Below are positions 28,069 through 36,888 of a stretch of 64,000 nt of DNA, in pieces. The stretch covers positions 62,001 through 126,000 of the forward strand of contig NZ_BCMJ01000005.1 in the NCBI RefSeq assembly GCF_002583405.1, written 5' to 3'. Source of the stretch: Secundilactobacillus silagincola. Its GTDB lineage: Bacteria > Bacillota > Bacilli > Lactobacillales > Lactobacillaceae. Under the pieces are notes generated by a model. It saw nothing but the letters and a program-made list of their open reading frames with translations, was not told the origin of the DNA and did no database searches. Both the position numbers and the translations under genes were made by a program. Every line of letters starts with the position of its first letter. Positions within the stretch are counted from its first letter, which is position 1.

Positions 28069-29097
28069 ATGAAATTAATTACAGCAGAAGAACATATCAG
28101 CACTGACTATGCACACAAGGCCATTAATGATTACTTAAAGTCCGTTCCCAGTGATCCAAAGGCAATGCAGAAGTTTGGTCAATCATTCGCGGAAGGTCTG
28201 GTTGCTTATGCTGTGGATCCAGCAGTCATGAGCGATATTGATGAAAAACGACTGAACTACATGGACGAAAATGGGATTGACATGCAGATCTTATCATACG
28301 GCGATGCCAGCACAAATCCTGACATGCTGCCAGCAGATCAGGCCATTGCGCTGAGCTCTAAGATCAACGATACGATTGCAGCTGCCGTAAAACGACATCC
28401 CGACCGTTACTTAGGCTTTGCAACTCTGCCCGTCTCTGAACCTGAAACCGCCGCCAAAGAACTTAAGCGTGCTGTTGAAGAATTAGGCCTAAAGGGTGCC
28501 TTAATATTGGGTACTGATAGAAATAACCAATTCCTAGATGCTCCTAAGTTTATGCCAATTTTTGAAATGGCCGCAAAACTGGATGTACCGCTGTATATCC
28601 ATCCGTCAATGCCATCAAAAACCATCCGCGATAACTATTACAGTGACATGAATCCGATTGGTTTCAATGCCATCATGTCAACGCCAGGTTGGGGCTGGCA
28701 CATGGAAGCAGGTTTGCACGTTACCCGTTTGATCCTGTCCGGCCTCTTTGACAAACTGCCAAATCTTAAATTGATTTCTGGACACTGGGGTGAATTTGTT
28801 CCTTACTTTCTTGAACGTCTAGATGAAGCCACGACACCAGTAATCGGCAATCCGTTGAAACACCCCGTTTCTTACTACTACAAAAATAACGTTTACGTCA
28901 CCCCAAGCGGTATGTTCACGTGGCCACAAATGCAATTAGTTCTGACTGAAATGGGTGCCGATCACGTGATTTGGGCACAAGATTATCCTTACGTGACTGG
29001 GAACGCTTCTGATTTTCTCAGTGGGACACCAATCAGCGATGAAGATAAAGAAAAGATTGCCCATGGTAACATCGAAAAACTGCTTAAATTAAAATAA
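28069..29097 (+). CDS. Amidohydrolase-2 family protein, gamma-resorcylate decarboxylase-like
   Basis: This is a TIM-barrel metal enzyme of 342 residues. The residues that bind the metal in gamma-resorcylate and ACMSD-type decarboxylases are in place: E7-x-H9 (AEEHIS), the His in YIHPSMPS, the His in ISGHWGE, and the Asp in WAQDYPY. The segments ERYLGFATLPV-like (RYLGFATLPVSEP) and LILSGLFDKLPNLKLISGHWGE also fit that family. Non-oxidative decarboxylation of a hydroxybenzoate-like acid is the likeliest activity, but hydrolysis of a lactone is possible. ATG 28069 has AAGGAG upstream. The preceding TetR gene may regulate it. Confidence 0.78.
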   Translation: MKLITAEEHISTDYAHKAINDYLKSVPSDPKAMQKFGQSFAEGLVAYAVDPAVMSDIDEKRLNYMDENGIDMQILSYGDASTNPDMLPADQAIALSSKINDTIAAAVKRHPDRYLGFATLPVSEPETAAKELKRAVEELGLKGALILGTDRNNQFLDAPKFMPIFEMAAKLDVPLYIHPSMPSKTIRDNYYSDMNPIGFNAIMSTPGWGWHMEAGLHVTRLILSGLFDKLPNLKLISGHWGEFVPYFLERLDEATTPVIGNPLKHPVSYYYKNNVYVTPSGMFTWPQMQLVLTEMGADHVIWAQDYPYVTGNASDFLSGTPISDEDKEKIAHGNIEKLLKLK

Positions 29098-29118
29098 GGC
29101 TCTGAAATTTTTGCAAAA

Positions 29119-29146
29119 AAAAACGACCCGTTAAGGTCGTTTTTTT
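29119..29146. terminator. Bidirectional terminator between amidohydrolase and ldhD
   Basis: AAAAACGACC and GGTCGTTTTT form a stem around CGTTAA, with A and T runs on both sides. Confidence 0.9.
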
Positions 29147-29161
29147 AATGTTCTGTTTGAT

Positions 29162-30157
29162 TTAGAATTTAACTTCGCTATCGTCAGAACCCTTTTCGAT
29201 TAAGTTAACGTTGCTGTTCAAGGCAAATTGAACCATGTTCTTAGCAGCGGTCTTAGTGTAGAAGGCAATATGTGGTGTAACCAAAACGTTTTCACGCTTG
29301 ATCAAGTTCTTCAAACGTTCGTCTGGAATAGCATCGAAGCTACCAAAGTCTGTGTTGAAGATACCAACTTCGTCTTCGTAAACATCAAGTGCAGCACCGG
29401 CAACCTTGCCTGAGTCTAAGGCACGGATCAATGCGTCAGTGTCGATTAATGCACCACGAGCAGGGTTCAAGATGTAAACGCCATCTTTCATCTTGTTGAA
29501 GGCATCGTCATCCAGCATGTGTTCGTTTTCCTTAGTAGCTGGTGAATGCAATGAAATAACGTCAGCTTGGGCGTATAATTCATCCAAGGTATCAACGTAG
29601 ATACCTTCCTTTTCCAATTCTGGATTGTGGTAAATATCATAGGCAACGATCTTAGCACCGAAACCACGGTAAATGTTGATTGCTTTACGGCCGATACGAC
29701 CAGTAGCAATAACACCAACAGTCATTTGATCTAATTCATCGGCGATATCTGGAGCCCACCGAAGATCACCATGAGCGATTTTACGATCAAAAGTGTTAGT
29801 CCGACGAAGCAAACGCATTAATTGCGTTGCAGTCAATTCAGCGATTGCGTTTGGTGAATATGCAGGTACGTTAGTAACCTTGATACCGTTACGCTTGATA
29901 GCGTCTGCATCAATGTTATCAACACCAACGTTACGTAGTGAAAGTGACTTGATACCGAAGCTAGCTAATTTGTCCAAAACTTCAGCGGTGTATGGCTTTT
30001 GTTGATAAACAACGGCACCATCATAGCCCTTAGCTTGGTCAACAGTTGATTCATCTAATAAATCAGCAACTGCCTTAACCTCGATACCCTTATCCTTTGA
30101 CCATTGTTTAAGATAAGGCATTTCATCGTCACGAATACCATATGCAATAATTTTCAC
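29162..30157 (-). CDS. ldhD: D-lactate dehydrogenase
   Basis: This NAD-dependent enzyme reduces pyruvate to D-lactate. The 331 residues match the family length. The catalytic Arg is in LRNVGVDNID, the NAD loop is GVIATGRIG (Ala where GTG is more usual), the region NPARGALID is conserved, and the Glu and His of the active site are in DVYEDE and TPHIAFYT. The start is GTG 30155-30157, seven bases after GGAGGA; the ATG five codons upstream overlaps that site. It uses its own promoter and terminator and competes with Pox for pyruvate. Confidence 0.95.
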   Translation of the reverse strand: MKIIAYGIRDDEMPYLKQWSKDKGIEVKAVADLLDESTVDQAKGYDGAVVYQQKPYTAEVLDKLASFGIKSLSLRNVGVDNIDADAIKRNGIKVTNVPAYSPNAIAELTATQLMRLLRRTNTFDRKIAHGDLRWAPDIADELDQMTVGVIATGRIGRKAINIYRGFGAKIVAYDIYHNPELEKEGIYVDTLDELYAQADVISLHSPATKENEHMLDDDAFNKMKDGVYILNPARGALIDTDALIRALDSGKVAGAALDVYEDEVGIFNTDFGSFDAIPDERLKNLIKRENVLVTPHIAFYTKTAAKNMVQFALNSNVNLIEKGSDDSEVKF

Positions 30158-30188
30158 AATTGTTTCCTCCATTCACTGATATGAATCT

Positions 30189-30217
30189 ATTTTATCATGT
30201 TTTCATCAGCTTGATAA
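30189..30217 (-). promoter_or_regulatory. ldhD promoter
   Basis: Minus-strand TTATCA (30212-30217), 17 bp, TAAAAT (30189-30194), about 32 bp before the start codon. Confidence 0.5.
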
Positions 30218-30306
30218 GCCCTTCAGAGAATTGTGAAGAAAAAGATAAACTTAATTGTTTCATTATTGTTTAATTTAGTGGAAGCAGACGGTTTCGCACG
30301 TCAATT

Positions 30307-30588
30307 TTACTTAACGTGGACACCATGGGACAGTAAATAAGCGACTTTGTCTTCCCTTGGTTGGTGTTTAAATGCATATTCCGCTTTTAGAGCGGCTGAT
30401 TTAGAGTCAAAAGTTTCAAAATAGATCAACTTTAAAGGATGCCTGCTTTTTACGCGTGTATATTTAGCACCCTTTCCTGCTTGATGAACGGCAAAACGTT
30501 TATACACATCGGTGGAATAGCCGCCGTATAGACTGTTATCCGCACAGAGTAGGACGTAAAAATAATACTGATTCGTTGTGTTACTCAC
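30307..30588 (-). CDS. GIY-YIG domain protein (UPF0213/YazA-like)
   Basis: This 93-residue single GIY-YIG nuclease-fold protein contains [28 protein letters not shown], with Tyr and Arg of the active-site motif, and the later Glu in LKAEYAFK. The family is widespread; cellular DNA-repair or RNA roles are suggested but not settled. It overlaps the upstream methyltransferase by eight bases, the usual Firmicute arrangement of yabB-yazA. Confidence 0.9.
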   Translation of the reverse strand: MSNTTNQYYFYVLLCADNSLYGGYSTDVYKRFAVHQAGKGAKYTRVKSRHPLKLIYFETFDSKSAALKAEYAFKHQPREDKVAYLLSHGVHVK

Positions 30589-31345
30589 CGTATAACATCT
30601 TCTTTACCGGCGCAGAATATTCACCAGACTCATCATACGTCATCAGAGATGGCAACACCTTTAAGCCACTAGATCGGCCATCTTTAATGGCTTCAACCAG
30701 CATAATATTGGCATCCCGCCCCACTTTCGGGTAGACAAACTGAAGACGCTTAACCGCTAACCGATGCTTACTCATCATAGCAGTCATCTCAAGTAGCCGA
30801 TCAGGTCGGTAAACAAAGAAGGCTTTGCCATTCATTTTCAATAGACCACTCGTCACCTCAATCACCGTTTCTAGAGACGTTGCAATCTCATGCCGTGCAA
30901 TAGCTAAATACTGATTCGGATTTTTTTTGCTGTCTGGTAGATCTGCGAAGTATGGCGGATTGCAAACCACTGTATCCACAGAATCTTTGCGAATTTGATT
31001 AAAAATCGTCGCTAAGTCTTGCTGATACACGGTAATCTGTTCTTCTAGCTGATTTAAGGCTACCGACCGTCTGGCCATATCAGCCAGCCGGGGCTGAATT
31101 TCCACCATAGCAATTTTCCCTTTTACCCTTGGTGCCATGAACAGCCCCACTGCTCCATTACCAGCACACAAGTCCACTAATTTTCCAGTCTGTTTGAGTG
31201 GCGGTTTAGCAAAGTTAGCCAGTAAAACCGCGTCTAATGAGAAAGAAAAAACTTGCGGACTCTGAATAATTTTAATATCTTGACTATAAAGCTGGTCGAT
31301 TCGCTCGCCAGGGAGTAACTCTGGAGTTGTCAAATAATCACCCAT
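30581..31345 (-). CDS. tRNA1(Val) A37 N6-methyltransferase family protein (YabB/TrmN6-like)
   Basis: This SAM-dependent methyltransferase has 254 residues. Motif I is [15 protein letters not shown], and the N6-adenine catalytic motif is CNPPYF. The [10 protein letters not shown] opening is typical for YabB/YfiC proteins. The start is uncertain: the ATG at 31345 has a poor ribosome site, and a GTG 13 codons upstream (31384) is an alternative. The neighbouring GIY-YIG gene is its usual partner, and the two overlap. Confidence 0.88.
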   Translation of the reverse strand: MGDYLTTPELLPGERIDQLYSQDIKIIQSPQVFSFSLDAVLLANFAKPPLKQTGKLVDLCAGNGAVGLFMAPRVKGKIAMVEIQPRLADMARRSVALNQLEEQITVYQQDLATIFNQIRKDSVDTVVCNPPYFADLPDSKKNPNQYLAIARHEIATSLETVIEVTSGLLKMNGKAFFVYRPDRLLEMTAMMSKHRLAVKRLQFVYPKVGRDANIMLVEAIKDGRSSGLKVLPSLMTYDESGEYSAPVKKMLYGE

Positions 31346-31477
31346 TTCGTTGATGTTTCGGTTATTTATCCTTATAATAGCCACTGTTATTCACGTGAAT
31401 CAATGCTTAACTATCTTACTATTTTTAATCAACATATCAAGTCTTCGCCATTATAATTTAAAAACATTCTTTAAATT

Positions 31478-31524
31478 GACCAATCACCATAACCCAAGAC
31501 TTTTATTGGTGACTGGTCTATAAT
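31478..31524 (+). promoter_or_regulatory. plsC promoter with a large inverted repeat
   Basis: GACCAATCACCA (31478-31489) and TGGTGACTGGTC (31507-31518) are inverted repeats with one mismatch in twelve. The second arm abuts TATAAT (31519-31524). The repeat therefore spans the -35 region and could be an operator or a cruciform-prone element. Confidence 0.5.
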
Positions 31525-31564
31525 AATGGTTACGATTATTATTTTACTTAAGAGAGGTCACACA

Positions 31565-32197
31565 ATGTTTTATTCTTTTATCCGTGTTGTTGTTCGCGTG
31601 CTGGTTTACATCATCAACGGCAAACCAAGCTTTGAGCATACTGAAAGACTCCCTAAGGGCAATTATATCTTAGTTGGTCCCCACAGAACTTGGTTCGACC
31701 CGATTTACTATGCACTAGCGGGCAGCCCTAAAAAATTCAGCTTTATGGCTAAAATTGAGTTATTTAAGAATCCAATTTTGCGGTGGATACTAAAGCACGC
31801 TAACGCCTTCCCAGTTGATCGGCAAAATCCGGGACCCTCCGCTATCAAAACACCGGTTCGTCTCCTTAAAAATAGTGATTTATCCCTGATCATGTTTCCA
31901 TCAGGCACTCGTCATTCCCAAGATTTAAAGGGTGGCGTGGCCGTGATTGCTAAACTGTCAAAGGTGCCAATCGTACCGACAGTCTATCAAGGGCCGTTAA
32001 CGTTTAAACAACTTTTTAGTCGTCAAAAAATTACCGTTTCCTTCGGTGATGCTTTCACAGTTGATCCAAAAATGAAGTTAAATGAAGCAGGCTTTAAAGA
32101 AATCGAAACTAAGATGCAGGCCGGCTTTGACCAGTTGGATAAAGAGATCGACCCGAATTTCCACTATGTGGATCCCAAAACACATCCGCAAGCCTAA
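31565..32197 (+). CDS. plsC: 1-acyl-glycerol-3-phosphate acyltransferase family protein
   Basis: This membrane-associated acyltransferase of phospholipid synthesis converts lysophosphatidate to phosphatidate. The 210-residue product has an N-terminal hydrophobic segment, the catalytic block PHRTWFDP (HxxxxD), and the glycerol-phosphate motif FPSGTRH (usually FPEGT, so Ser replaces Glu). ATG 31565 has AGAGAGG upstream. It is the only plus-strand gene here; downstream lies a MITE-like element that may supply the terminator. Confidence 0.88.
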   Translation: MFYSFIRVVVRVLVYIINGKPSFEHTERLPKGNYILVGPHRTWFDPIYYALAGSPKKFSFMAKIELFKNPILRWILKHANAFPVDRQNPGPSAIKTPVRLLKNSDLSLIMFPSGTRHSQDLKGGVAVIAKLSKVPIVPTVYQGPLTFKQLFSRQKITVSFGDAFTVDPKMKLNEAGFKEIETKMQAGFDQLDKEIDPNFHYVDPKTHPQA

Positions 32198-32244
32198 TTT
32201 TTTACGTTAACTCAGTTTCCAACTATTTAAAACAATAATGAAAC

Positions 32245-32486
32245 TGTGACATAAGTCTATATTGATAAAAATTTCATTTGGTTTCTTGACTTAAAGACAA
32301 TTTAAAGTTTACTTTTGTTCAATACTTTAATCTAGTCTAAACCTGCGCCACAACTCAGATTCCGGCCATTTAACACAAAAAAGCGTATTCCGACAAAGTT
32401 CGACGGAATACGCTTTTTTGTGTTAAATTCTGGAATCTACCGAGTTGCGGCGCACTCTCATTATTTGTATTAAGCGTTTTGTCACA
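32245..32486 (-). mobile_element. MITE-like element, copy 1
   Basis: This non-coding element of 242 bp has ends TGTGACATAA (plus) and, inverted, TGTGACAAAA. Inside lies a hairpin (32346-32453) with arms of about 48 nt. Its outer arm carries AGATTCCAGAATTTAAC and the partner arm GTTAAATGGCCGGAATCT (minus-strand sense). The end CAATATAGACTTATGTCACA is shared with the other two copies. The right end stops five bases from the stop codon of the ABC exporter gene. In this copy the hairpin apex has a T-run on both strands. Confidence 0.75.
32381..32419. terminator. Bidirectional intrinsic terminator formed by the hairpin apex of MITE copy 1
   Basis: AAAAAAGCGTATTCCG and CGGAATACGCTTTTTT pair around a loop and form a standard rho-independent terminator in both directions between convergent plsC and the ABC exporter. 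The other two copies of the element lack the A/T runs. Confidence 0.75.
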
Positions 32487-32490
32487 CACC

Positions 32491-34287
32491 CTAGTCAAGG
32501 TGTGCTGTATTTTGCAACTGAATCATATCGTAATAAGCCCCTTTTTGAGCCATCAACTCATCATTCGTACCGCGTTCGATAATCTTGCCTTGACGCAAGA
32601 CTAAGATCAAATCAGCATTTTGAATTGTTGATAATCGGTGGGCAATTGCAATAGTGGTTCTACCAGACTGCAATTTTGCTAAACTCTTTTGAATTTCCTG
32701 CTCGGTTTCCGTATCAATGTTAGCGGTGGCTTCATCCAAAATTAAAATCTTAGGATCAGTCACCACGGTCCGTGCGAACGAAATCAACTGTTTTTGGCCA
32801 CTTGAATAGCCGTTACCACGTTCAATCACTTTTGAATCATAGCCTTTCGGTAGCGATTCGATCATTTCACCAGCATTAACAAACTCGGCAGCTGCCCGAA
32901 CCTGCTGATCAGAAATAGACTGATCAAACATTCTGATGTTGGAAGCCACCGTTCCATAAAACAGAAATGGCTCTTGGAGCACCAGCCCCATTTTATGACG
33001 CAATGTGGCGTAATCATATTCACGAATATCATGGTCATCGATTAACACTTGACCTGACTGAAACTCGTAAAAGCGCATCAACACGTTGATGATCGATGAT
33101 TTACCACTACCCGTTTCGCCCACTAGTGCAACCGTTTGACCAGGTTCAGCAACAAAGGAAATATCGTCTAAAATTGGCGTTTCACCATCGTATGAAAAAC
33201 TAACGTGTTTAAATTCAATTCTGCCATTGCTAATATCTCTGCCTGACACGGGTTTTTGCTGCGGTACAGCAGTGTCACTGGCCATCAATTTCATGACCCG
33301 AGAACCAGACACGATCCCCTCTTGAAAGTCACTCAAGTTATCCATCATGCTGGTCATTGGATTGAACAGGTTATTCAAATAAGTGACGAAGGCATAAATC
33401 ATACCAGCCGGCACAAAGCCGTTTAACCCACGAACGCCAAACAGCGTCAGCACAAAAATAACGCCTAAAGAGTAAAAAAGATCAATTAGCGGGCTTAATA
33501 GAAGCGAATTAACCCGAATCATTGCCTGCCGAGATTTAAAATAAGCGCTATTAGTATCATCAAACTCGTGGTTCATCCGCTTTTCCTGCCGAAATTGCTG
33601 GATAATACTGATACCCGTAATTGCTTCGGATAATCGTGCATTCAGTTCACTGAGTCGCTCACGCATCCGTCGATAAACCTTTGAACTGTAACGTTGGTAA
33701 TACCAAATGGTGACCACTAATAAGGGCAGTAAAATCAAAAGCCAAATCGCCACTTTCGCATTTAAGAAAAACATGGCGATCACTGATGAAATCACTGAAA
33801 ACAGTGCCACAATCAGGCTACTAAATAATTGCCAAAAAGTGCTAAACGACATGGTATCGTTAGTAAGCCGTGACAGAATCGAACCACTGGGCACCTGATC
33901 ATAAAAGCGCATGCCAAAATGGTGTAATTTTTCAAATAGCTGACGGCGAACACTTTCCAGCATATATTCTGCCCCCATGCTGTAGAGGTATGCCTGAAAG
34001 AACTGCATTACCGCACGCGTGATCATTGCAAAAAAGTAAAGCGCGGCAAAGAACCACATGATTTTCAAATCAGCCCGGCCGACTTTGAGGTAGTTATCCA
34101 TATAATCGCTTAAAATCATCGGTAACATAATGTTAACAACACTAACAAGGGCAGCCAGCACAATGGCGACAATAAAGTGGCGCCAATAAGGTTTCGCATA
34201 ACCGATCAAGCGAGAAACAATGTGCATCTGTTCCTTGATGGGAATACTCTTCGCCCAAGCGGATTCGTGTTCATTATTCTTCACCAT
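32491..34287 (-). CDS. ABC exporter subunit, canonical half (LmrD/YheH-like)
   Basis: This half-transporter of 598 residues has six membrane helices (about 35-320) and a C-terminal nucleotide-binding domain. Walker A is GETGSGKSS, and Walker B ILILDEATANID keeps the catalytic Glu. The signature is GYSSGQKQ instead of LSGGQ. It pairs with the upstream subunit, whose site has the opposite defects, to form a heterodimeric multidrug or lipid exporter. The two reading frames overlap by 14 bp. ATG 34287 follows AAGGGGGG. Confidence 0.93.
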   Translation of the reverse strand: MVKNNEHESAWAKSIPIKEQMHIVSRLIGYAKPYWRHFIVAIVLAALVSVVNIMLPMILSDYMDNYLKVGRADLKIMWFFAALYFFAMITRAVMQFFQAYLYSMGAEYMLESVRRQLFEKLHHFGMRFYDQVPSGSILSRLTNDTMSFSTFWQLFSSLIVALFSVISSVIAMFFLNAKVAIWLLILLPLLVVTIWYYQRYSSKVYRRMRERLSELNARLSEAITGISIIQQFRQEKRMNHEFDDTNSAYFKSRQAMIRVNSLLLSPLIDLFYSLGVIFVLTLFGVRGLNGFVPAGMIYAFVTYLNNLFNPMTSMMDNLSDFQEGIVSGSRVMKLMASDTAVPQQKPVSGRDISNGRIEFKHVSFSYDGETPILDDISFVAEPGQTVALVGETGSGKSSIINVLMRFYEFQSGQVLIDDHDIREYDYATLRHKMGLVLQEPFLFYGTVASNIRMFDQSISDQQVRAAAEFVNAGEMIESLPKGYDSKVIERGNGYSSGQKQLISFARTVVTDPKILILDEATANIDTETEQEIQKSLAKLQSGRTTIAIAHRLSTIQNADLILVLRQGKIIERGTNDELMAQKGAYYDMIQLQNTAHLD

Positions 34288-36031
34288 CAGCCCCCCTTAC
34301 GCGCATTTCCAATTCCTGCCGTTCAAACATTTGACGGTACCAGCCATCCTGTGCCATTAGCTGATCGTGATTACCACGTTCCGCAACTGTCCCATGATCC
34401 ATGACAATGATCTCATCAGCTTGCATCACCGAACTTAGTCTGTGAGCAGCAATGATTGTGGTCTTACCAGCTCGTTCACGGTGCAAGTTGGCTAGAATCT
34501 GACTTTCAGTTTCTGCATCCACGGCAGATAACGCATCATCCAAAATCAAGAGTTCCGGCTTGATGAGAAGAACTCGGGCAATTGCTACCCGCTGACGTTG
34601 ACCACCAGAAAGTGAGACCCCTTCCTCGCCGACTAAAGTGTCATAGCCATTTTCAAAATGTTGAATTTGATCAGATAAATCTGCATCTGCCACAGCAGCT
34701 TCAACTTCCTCATCGGAGGCATCAGGTCTAGCAAACGCAATGTTGTCCCTCACTGATTCTGAAAACAGAAAACTGTCCTGTGGTACATAGCCGATTGCGG
34801 GCAAATAACCGTCTAATTGATAATCGAGAATATTCGTACCACCATAGCTGATTTGGCCCTGATAGCGTTCAAATTGGCGGAGTAATAAACGCATAATAGT
34901 GGTTTTCCCGGCACCCACGCGACCGACGATGCCCAGAGTTTTACCCGCTGGAATTGTAAAGTTCACGTTCTTCAGCGCCACCTGTGGGTCTTCCGGATAA
35001 TGGAAATCAACCACGTTAAAGGTTAAATCACCGGCTGGTCGCTCACTGCGACCCTGAGTTTGGTCAATGACCTGAGATTTTTCGTTAATCAGGTGCATTA
35101 CCCGATCATAACTGGCATTCCCACGTTCCATGGTATTAAACAACATCCCCACCGCAAATATCGGCCAGATCATCATGGAAAGGTACGTAATAAATGAAAC
35201 TAAATTACCAATCGTGATCACATGACTAACAACTAACGAACCACCCATGACAATGGTGACCACATAAGCTAGTGCAATAATCACCGTGGTAATGGGATCA
35301 AATAAGGCATCCAACCGATTGACTCGACGGTTGACCTCGATGGTTTGATCGACCTGCTGATTAAAATCCGCAATATCTTCGCGTTCTTGTCCAAGACTCT
35401 TAATGACTTTGACGCCGCTAATGCTTTCTTGCGCCTTATTATTTAATCGTGAAAACGCGGCTTGAGAATCACGGAAGGCAACGTTGATTTTTTGACCAAG
35501 ATAGTAAGCCATTATAGCTAGCAACGGAAATGGCAGCACGGCAATCAGCGTTAATCGCCAGTTAACCAACATCATCATGGCGATCAGTGTGGTACCACCC
35601 GTAATAATTGAATCAGCAAACTGAAGAATTCCACCACCAGCCACACGTTGAATAGCTTGAAGATCATTGGTGGCACGAGCCATTAAATCACCTGTTCGAT
35701 ACTTCTGGTAAAAGGTTTGATCCATACCCATATAGTGATTAAATAGTCGCTGTCGCAGTGTTTTTTCCAATTTGGCAGCTGCACCCCAAATCGCCGTACG
35801 CCACATATAACGTGCACCGTACTGACCTAGAGCGGCAGCCAGCAAAATCAGCAGATCAGTGATTAATAGTTTCACCGTTAATTGATGACTATGAATCAAA
35901 TCAACAATGACACCGATCATCCTTGGCGGAATGACAGCTAGCAAAGCCGTTATCAATAGTCCCAATAAGCCAAACAGATACGTTTTCCATTCGGCTTTGA
36001 AATACCAGCCTAGTTTTTTAAAAATACTCAT
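34274..36031 (-). CDS. ABC exporter subunit, degenerate-site half (LmrC/YheI-like)
   Basis: This half-transporter of 585 residues has six membrane helices and a nucleotide-binding domain. Walker A is GRVGAGKTT and the signature VSLSGGQRQRV is canonical, but Walker B is LLILDDALSAVD, with Asp in place of the catalytic Glu. This is the known asymmetry of heterodimeric exporters: this Walker B pairs with the partner's atypical signature to make the non-hydrolytic site. ATG 36029-36031 has GGAGGTGA upstream. It is the first gene of the pair. Confidence 0.93.
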   Translation of the reverse strand: MSIFKKLGWYFKAEWKTYLFGLLGLLITALLAVIPPRMIGVIVDLIHSHQLTVKLLITDLLILLAAALGQYGARYMWRTAIWGAAAKLEKTLRQRLFNHYMGMDQTFYQKYRTGDLMARATNDLQAIQRVAGGGILQFADSIITGGTTLIAMMMLVNWRLTLIAVLPFPLLAIMAYYLGQKINVAFRDSQAAFSRLNNKAQESISGVKVIKSLGQEREDIADFNQQVDQTIEVNRRVNRLDALFDPITTVIIALAYVVTIVMGGSLVVSHVITIGNLVSFITYLSMMIWPIFAVGMLFNTMERGNASYDRVMHLINEKSQVIDQTQGRSERPAGDLTFNVVDFHYPEDPQVALKNVNFTIPAGKTLGIVGRVGAGKTTIMRLLLRQFERYQGQISYGGTNILDYQLDGYLPAIGYVPQDSFLFSESVRDNIAFARPDASDEEVEAAVADADLSDQIQHFENGYDTLVGEEGVSLSGGQRQRVAIARVLLIKPELLILDDALSAVDAETESQILANLHRERAGKTTIIAAHRLSSVMQADEIIVMDHGTVAERGNHDQLMAQDGWYRQMFERQELEMRVRGADGEE

Positions 36032-36064
36032 GCGGTCACCTCCCTGATTTCCTGACAAAATTAA

Positions 36065-36086
36065 AAAGACTCGGGATTACCCAAGC
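36065..36086 (-). terminator. Short terminator between yneF and the ABC exporter pair
   Basis: On the minus strand CTTGGG-TAAT-CCCGAG is followed by TCTTTTT. The stem is only six pairs, with one G-T, so some read-through is likely. Confidence 0.5.
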
Positions 36087-36106
36087 CTTCATTTTAAGAA
36101 TGCGAA

Positions 36107-36334
36107 TTAACGCTTTTCTGATTGCTGTTGTTTCATGCTGTTCATCATTTGACGCAATTTTTTCTCTGAAGGACGTTGTCCCATTTGCATCATCATCATG
36201 CGCAATTGGTCTTCGTTGATTGGTGGATTTTCACGAATGTACTTTTCCATATACTTACGTGCAGCGAAGAACCCAATTGCTAAACCGGCTAATAAAGCAA
36301 CGATTACAATTAGAATCCAAATTCCAGTGCTCAA
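36107..36334 (-). CDS. yneF: YneF family (UPF0154) small membrane protein
   Basis: This 75-residue protein has one N-terminal membrane helix ([26 protein letters not shown]), the conserved [25 protein letters not shown] block and a basic tail. The block is diagnostic of UPF0154, whose function is unknown. The start is TTG 36332-36334, nine bases after AAGGAGG; the upstream in-frame ATG lacks a site. It lies between ynzC and the exporter genes on the same strand. Confidence 0.88.
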   Translation of the reverse strand: MSTGIWILIVIVALLAGLAIGFFAARKYMEKYIRENPPINEDQLRMMMMQMGQRPSEKKLRQMMNSMKQQQSEKR

Positions 36335-36427
36335 GTGGATGTGCCTCCTTTTCAGTAGCTTCCAGTTAACAATATTACACAAGTTCAGCCCATTTTAAAA
36401 GGGTTTCTGACGGAAAGGGTAAAACGT

Positions 36428-36670
36428 TTACCGTAAACCCTTCTTTTTTTGAATTTCTTGAACTTTTTTAGGTGTAATTTCCTTACCTGATTTATCAAAG
36501 ACACGTAGCATTTCAATATCACTCTTAAAGCTTGCACGGAACTGCTTGAGATACTTCTGTCGAAGATCTTTTCGTTCTACCTTCTCAAGTTCAGTTAAAC
36601 CCTCTGCTTTTGCTTTTCTTGCTAATTCATTAATGCGGGCGATTAAATCTTTCATTTCGGTCTCTGCCAT
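36428..36670 (-). CDS. ynzC: DUF896 / YnzC family protein
   Basis: This 80-residue cytoplasmic helical protein begins MAETEMKDLIARINELARKA and contains the family block LRQKYLKQFRASFKSDIEMLRVFDK. In Bacillus, YnzC lies in the lexA-yneA-yneB-ynzC region and is part of the SOS-linked neighbourhood. Here it is divergent from lexA and no yneA gene is present between them. ATG 36670 has AAGGGAG upstream. The function is unknown. Confidence 0.92.
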   Translation of the reverse strand: MAETEMKDLIARINELARKAKAEGLTELEKVERKDLRQKYLKQFRASFKSDIEMLRVFDKSGKEITPKKVQEIQKKKGLR

Positions 36671-36813
36671 TAAATTCACTCCCTTGTACAAACATGCTTT
36701 AATATAATAACGCGAAACCCAAGTTGGTTCAAGGAAGAAAGCCTATTATAGGGTAAGAAAACGAACCAAATTAATTTCGATAATAAGAACGATACCAATT
36801 TTAGTCGAAAAAG

Positions 36814-36827
36814 CGAACACTTGTTTG
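36814..36827 (+). promoter_or_regulatory. SOS (LexA) box in the lexA promoter
   Basis: CGAACACTTGTTTG matches the Gram-positive CGAAC-N4-GTTYG box. It overlaps the likely -35 hexamer TTGTTT, with TATGCT 16 bases downstream, so LexA would block its own promoter. The divergent ynzC gene starts 144 bp to the left. Confidence 0.85.
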
Positions 36828-36888
36828 AAATAGTGTGCCAACTATGCTATGATAACGGTAAATCAAACCGAATGTTAGAGGTGAAACC

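Noticed and set aside
36414-36440. AAAACGTTTACC near the end of ynzC as a cre site
   Set aside because: It overlaps the stop codon and 3' end of a gene, has poor symmetry, and no promoter lies there.
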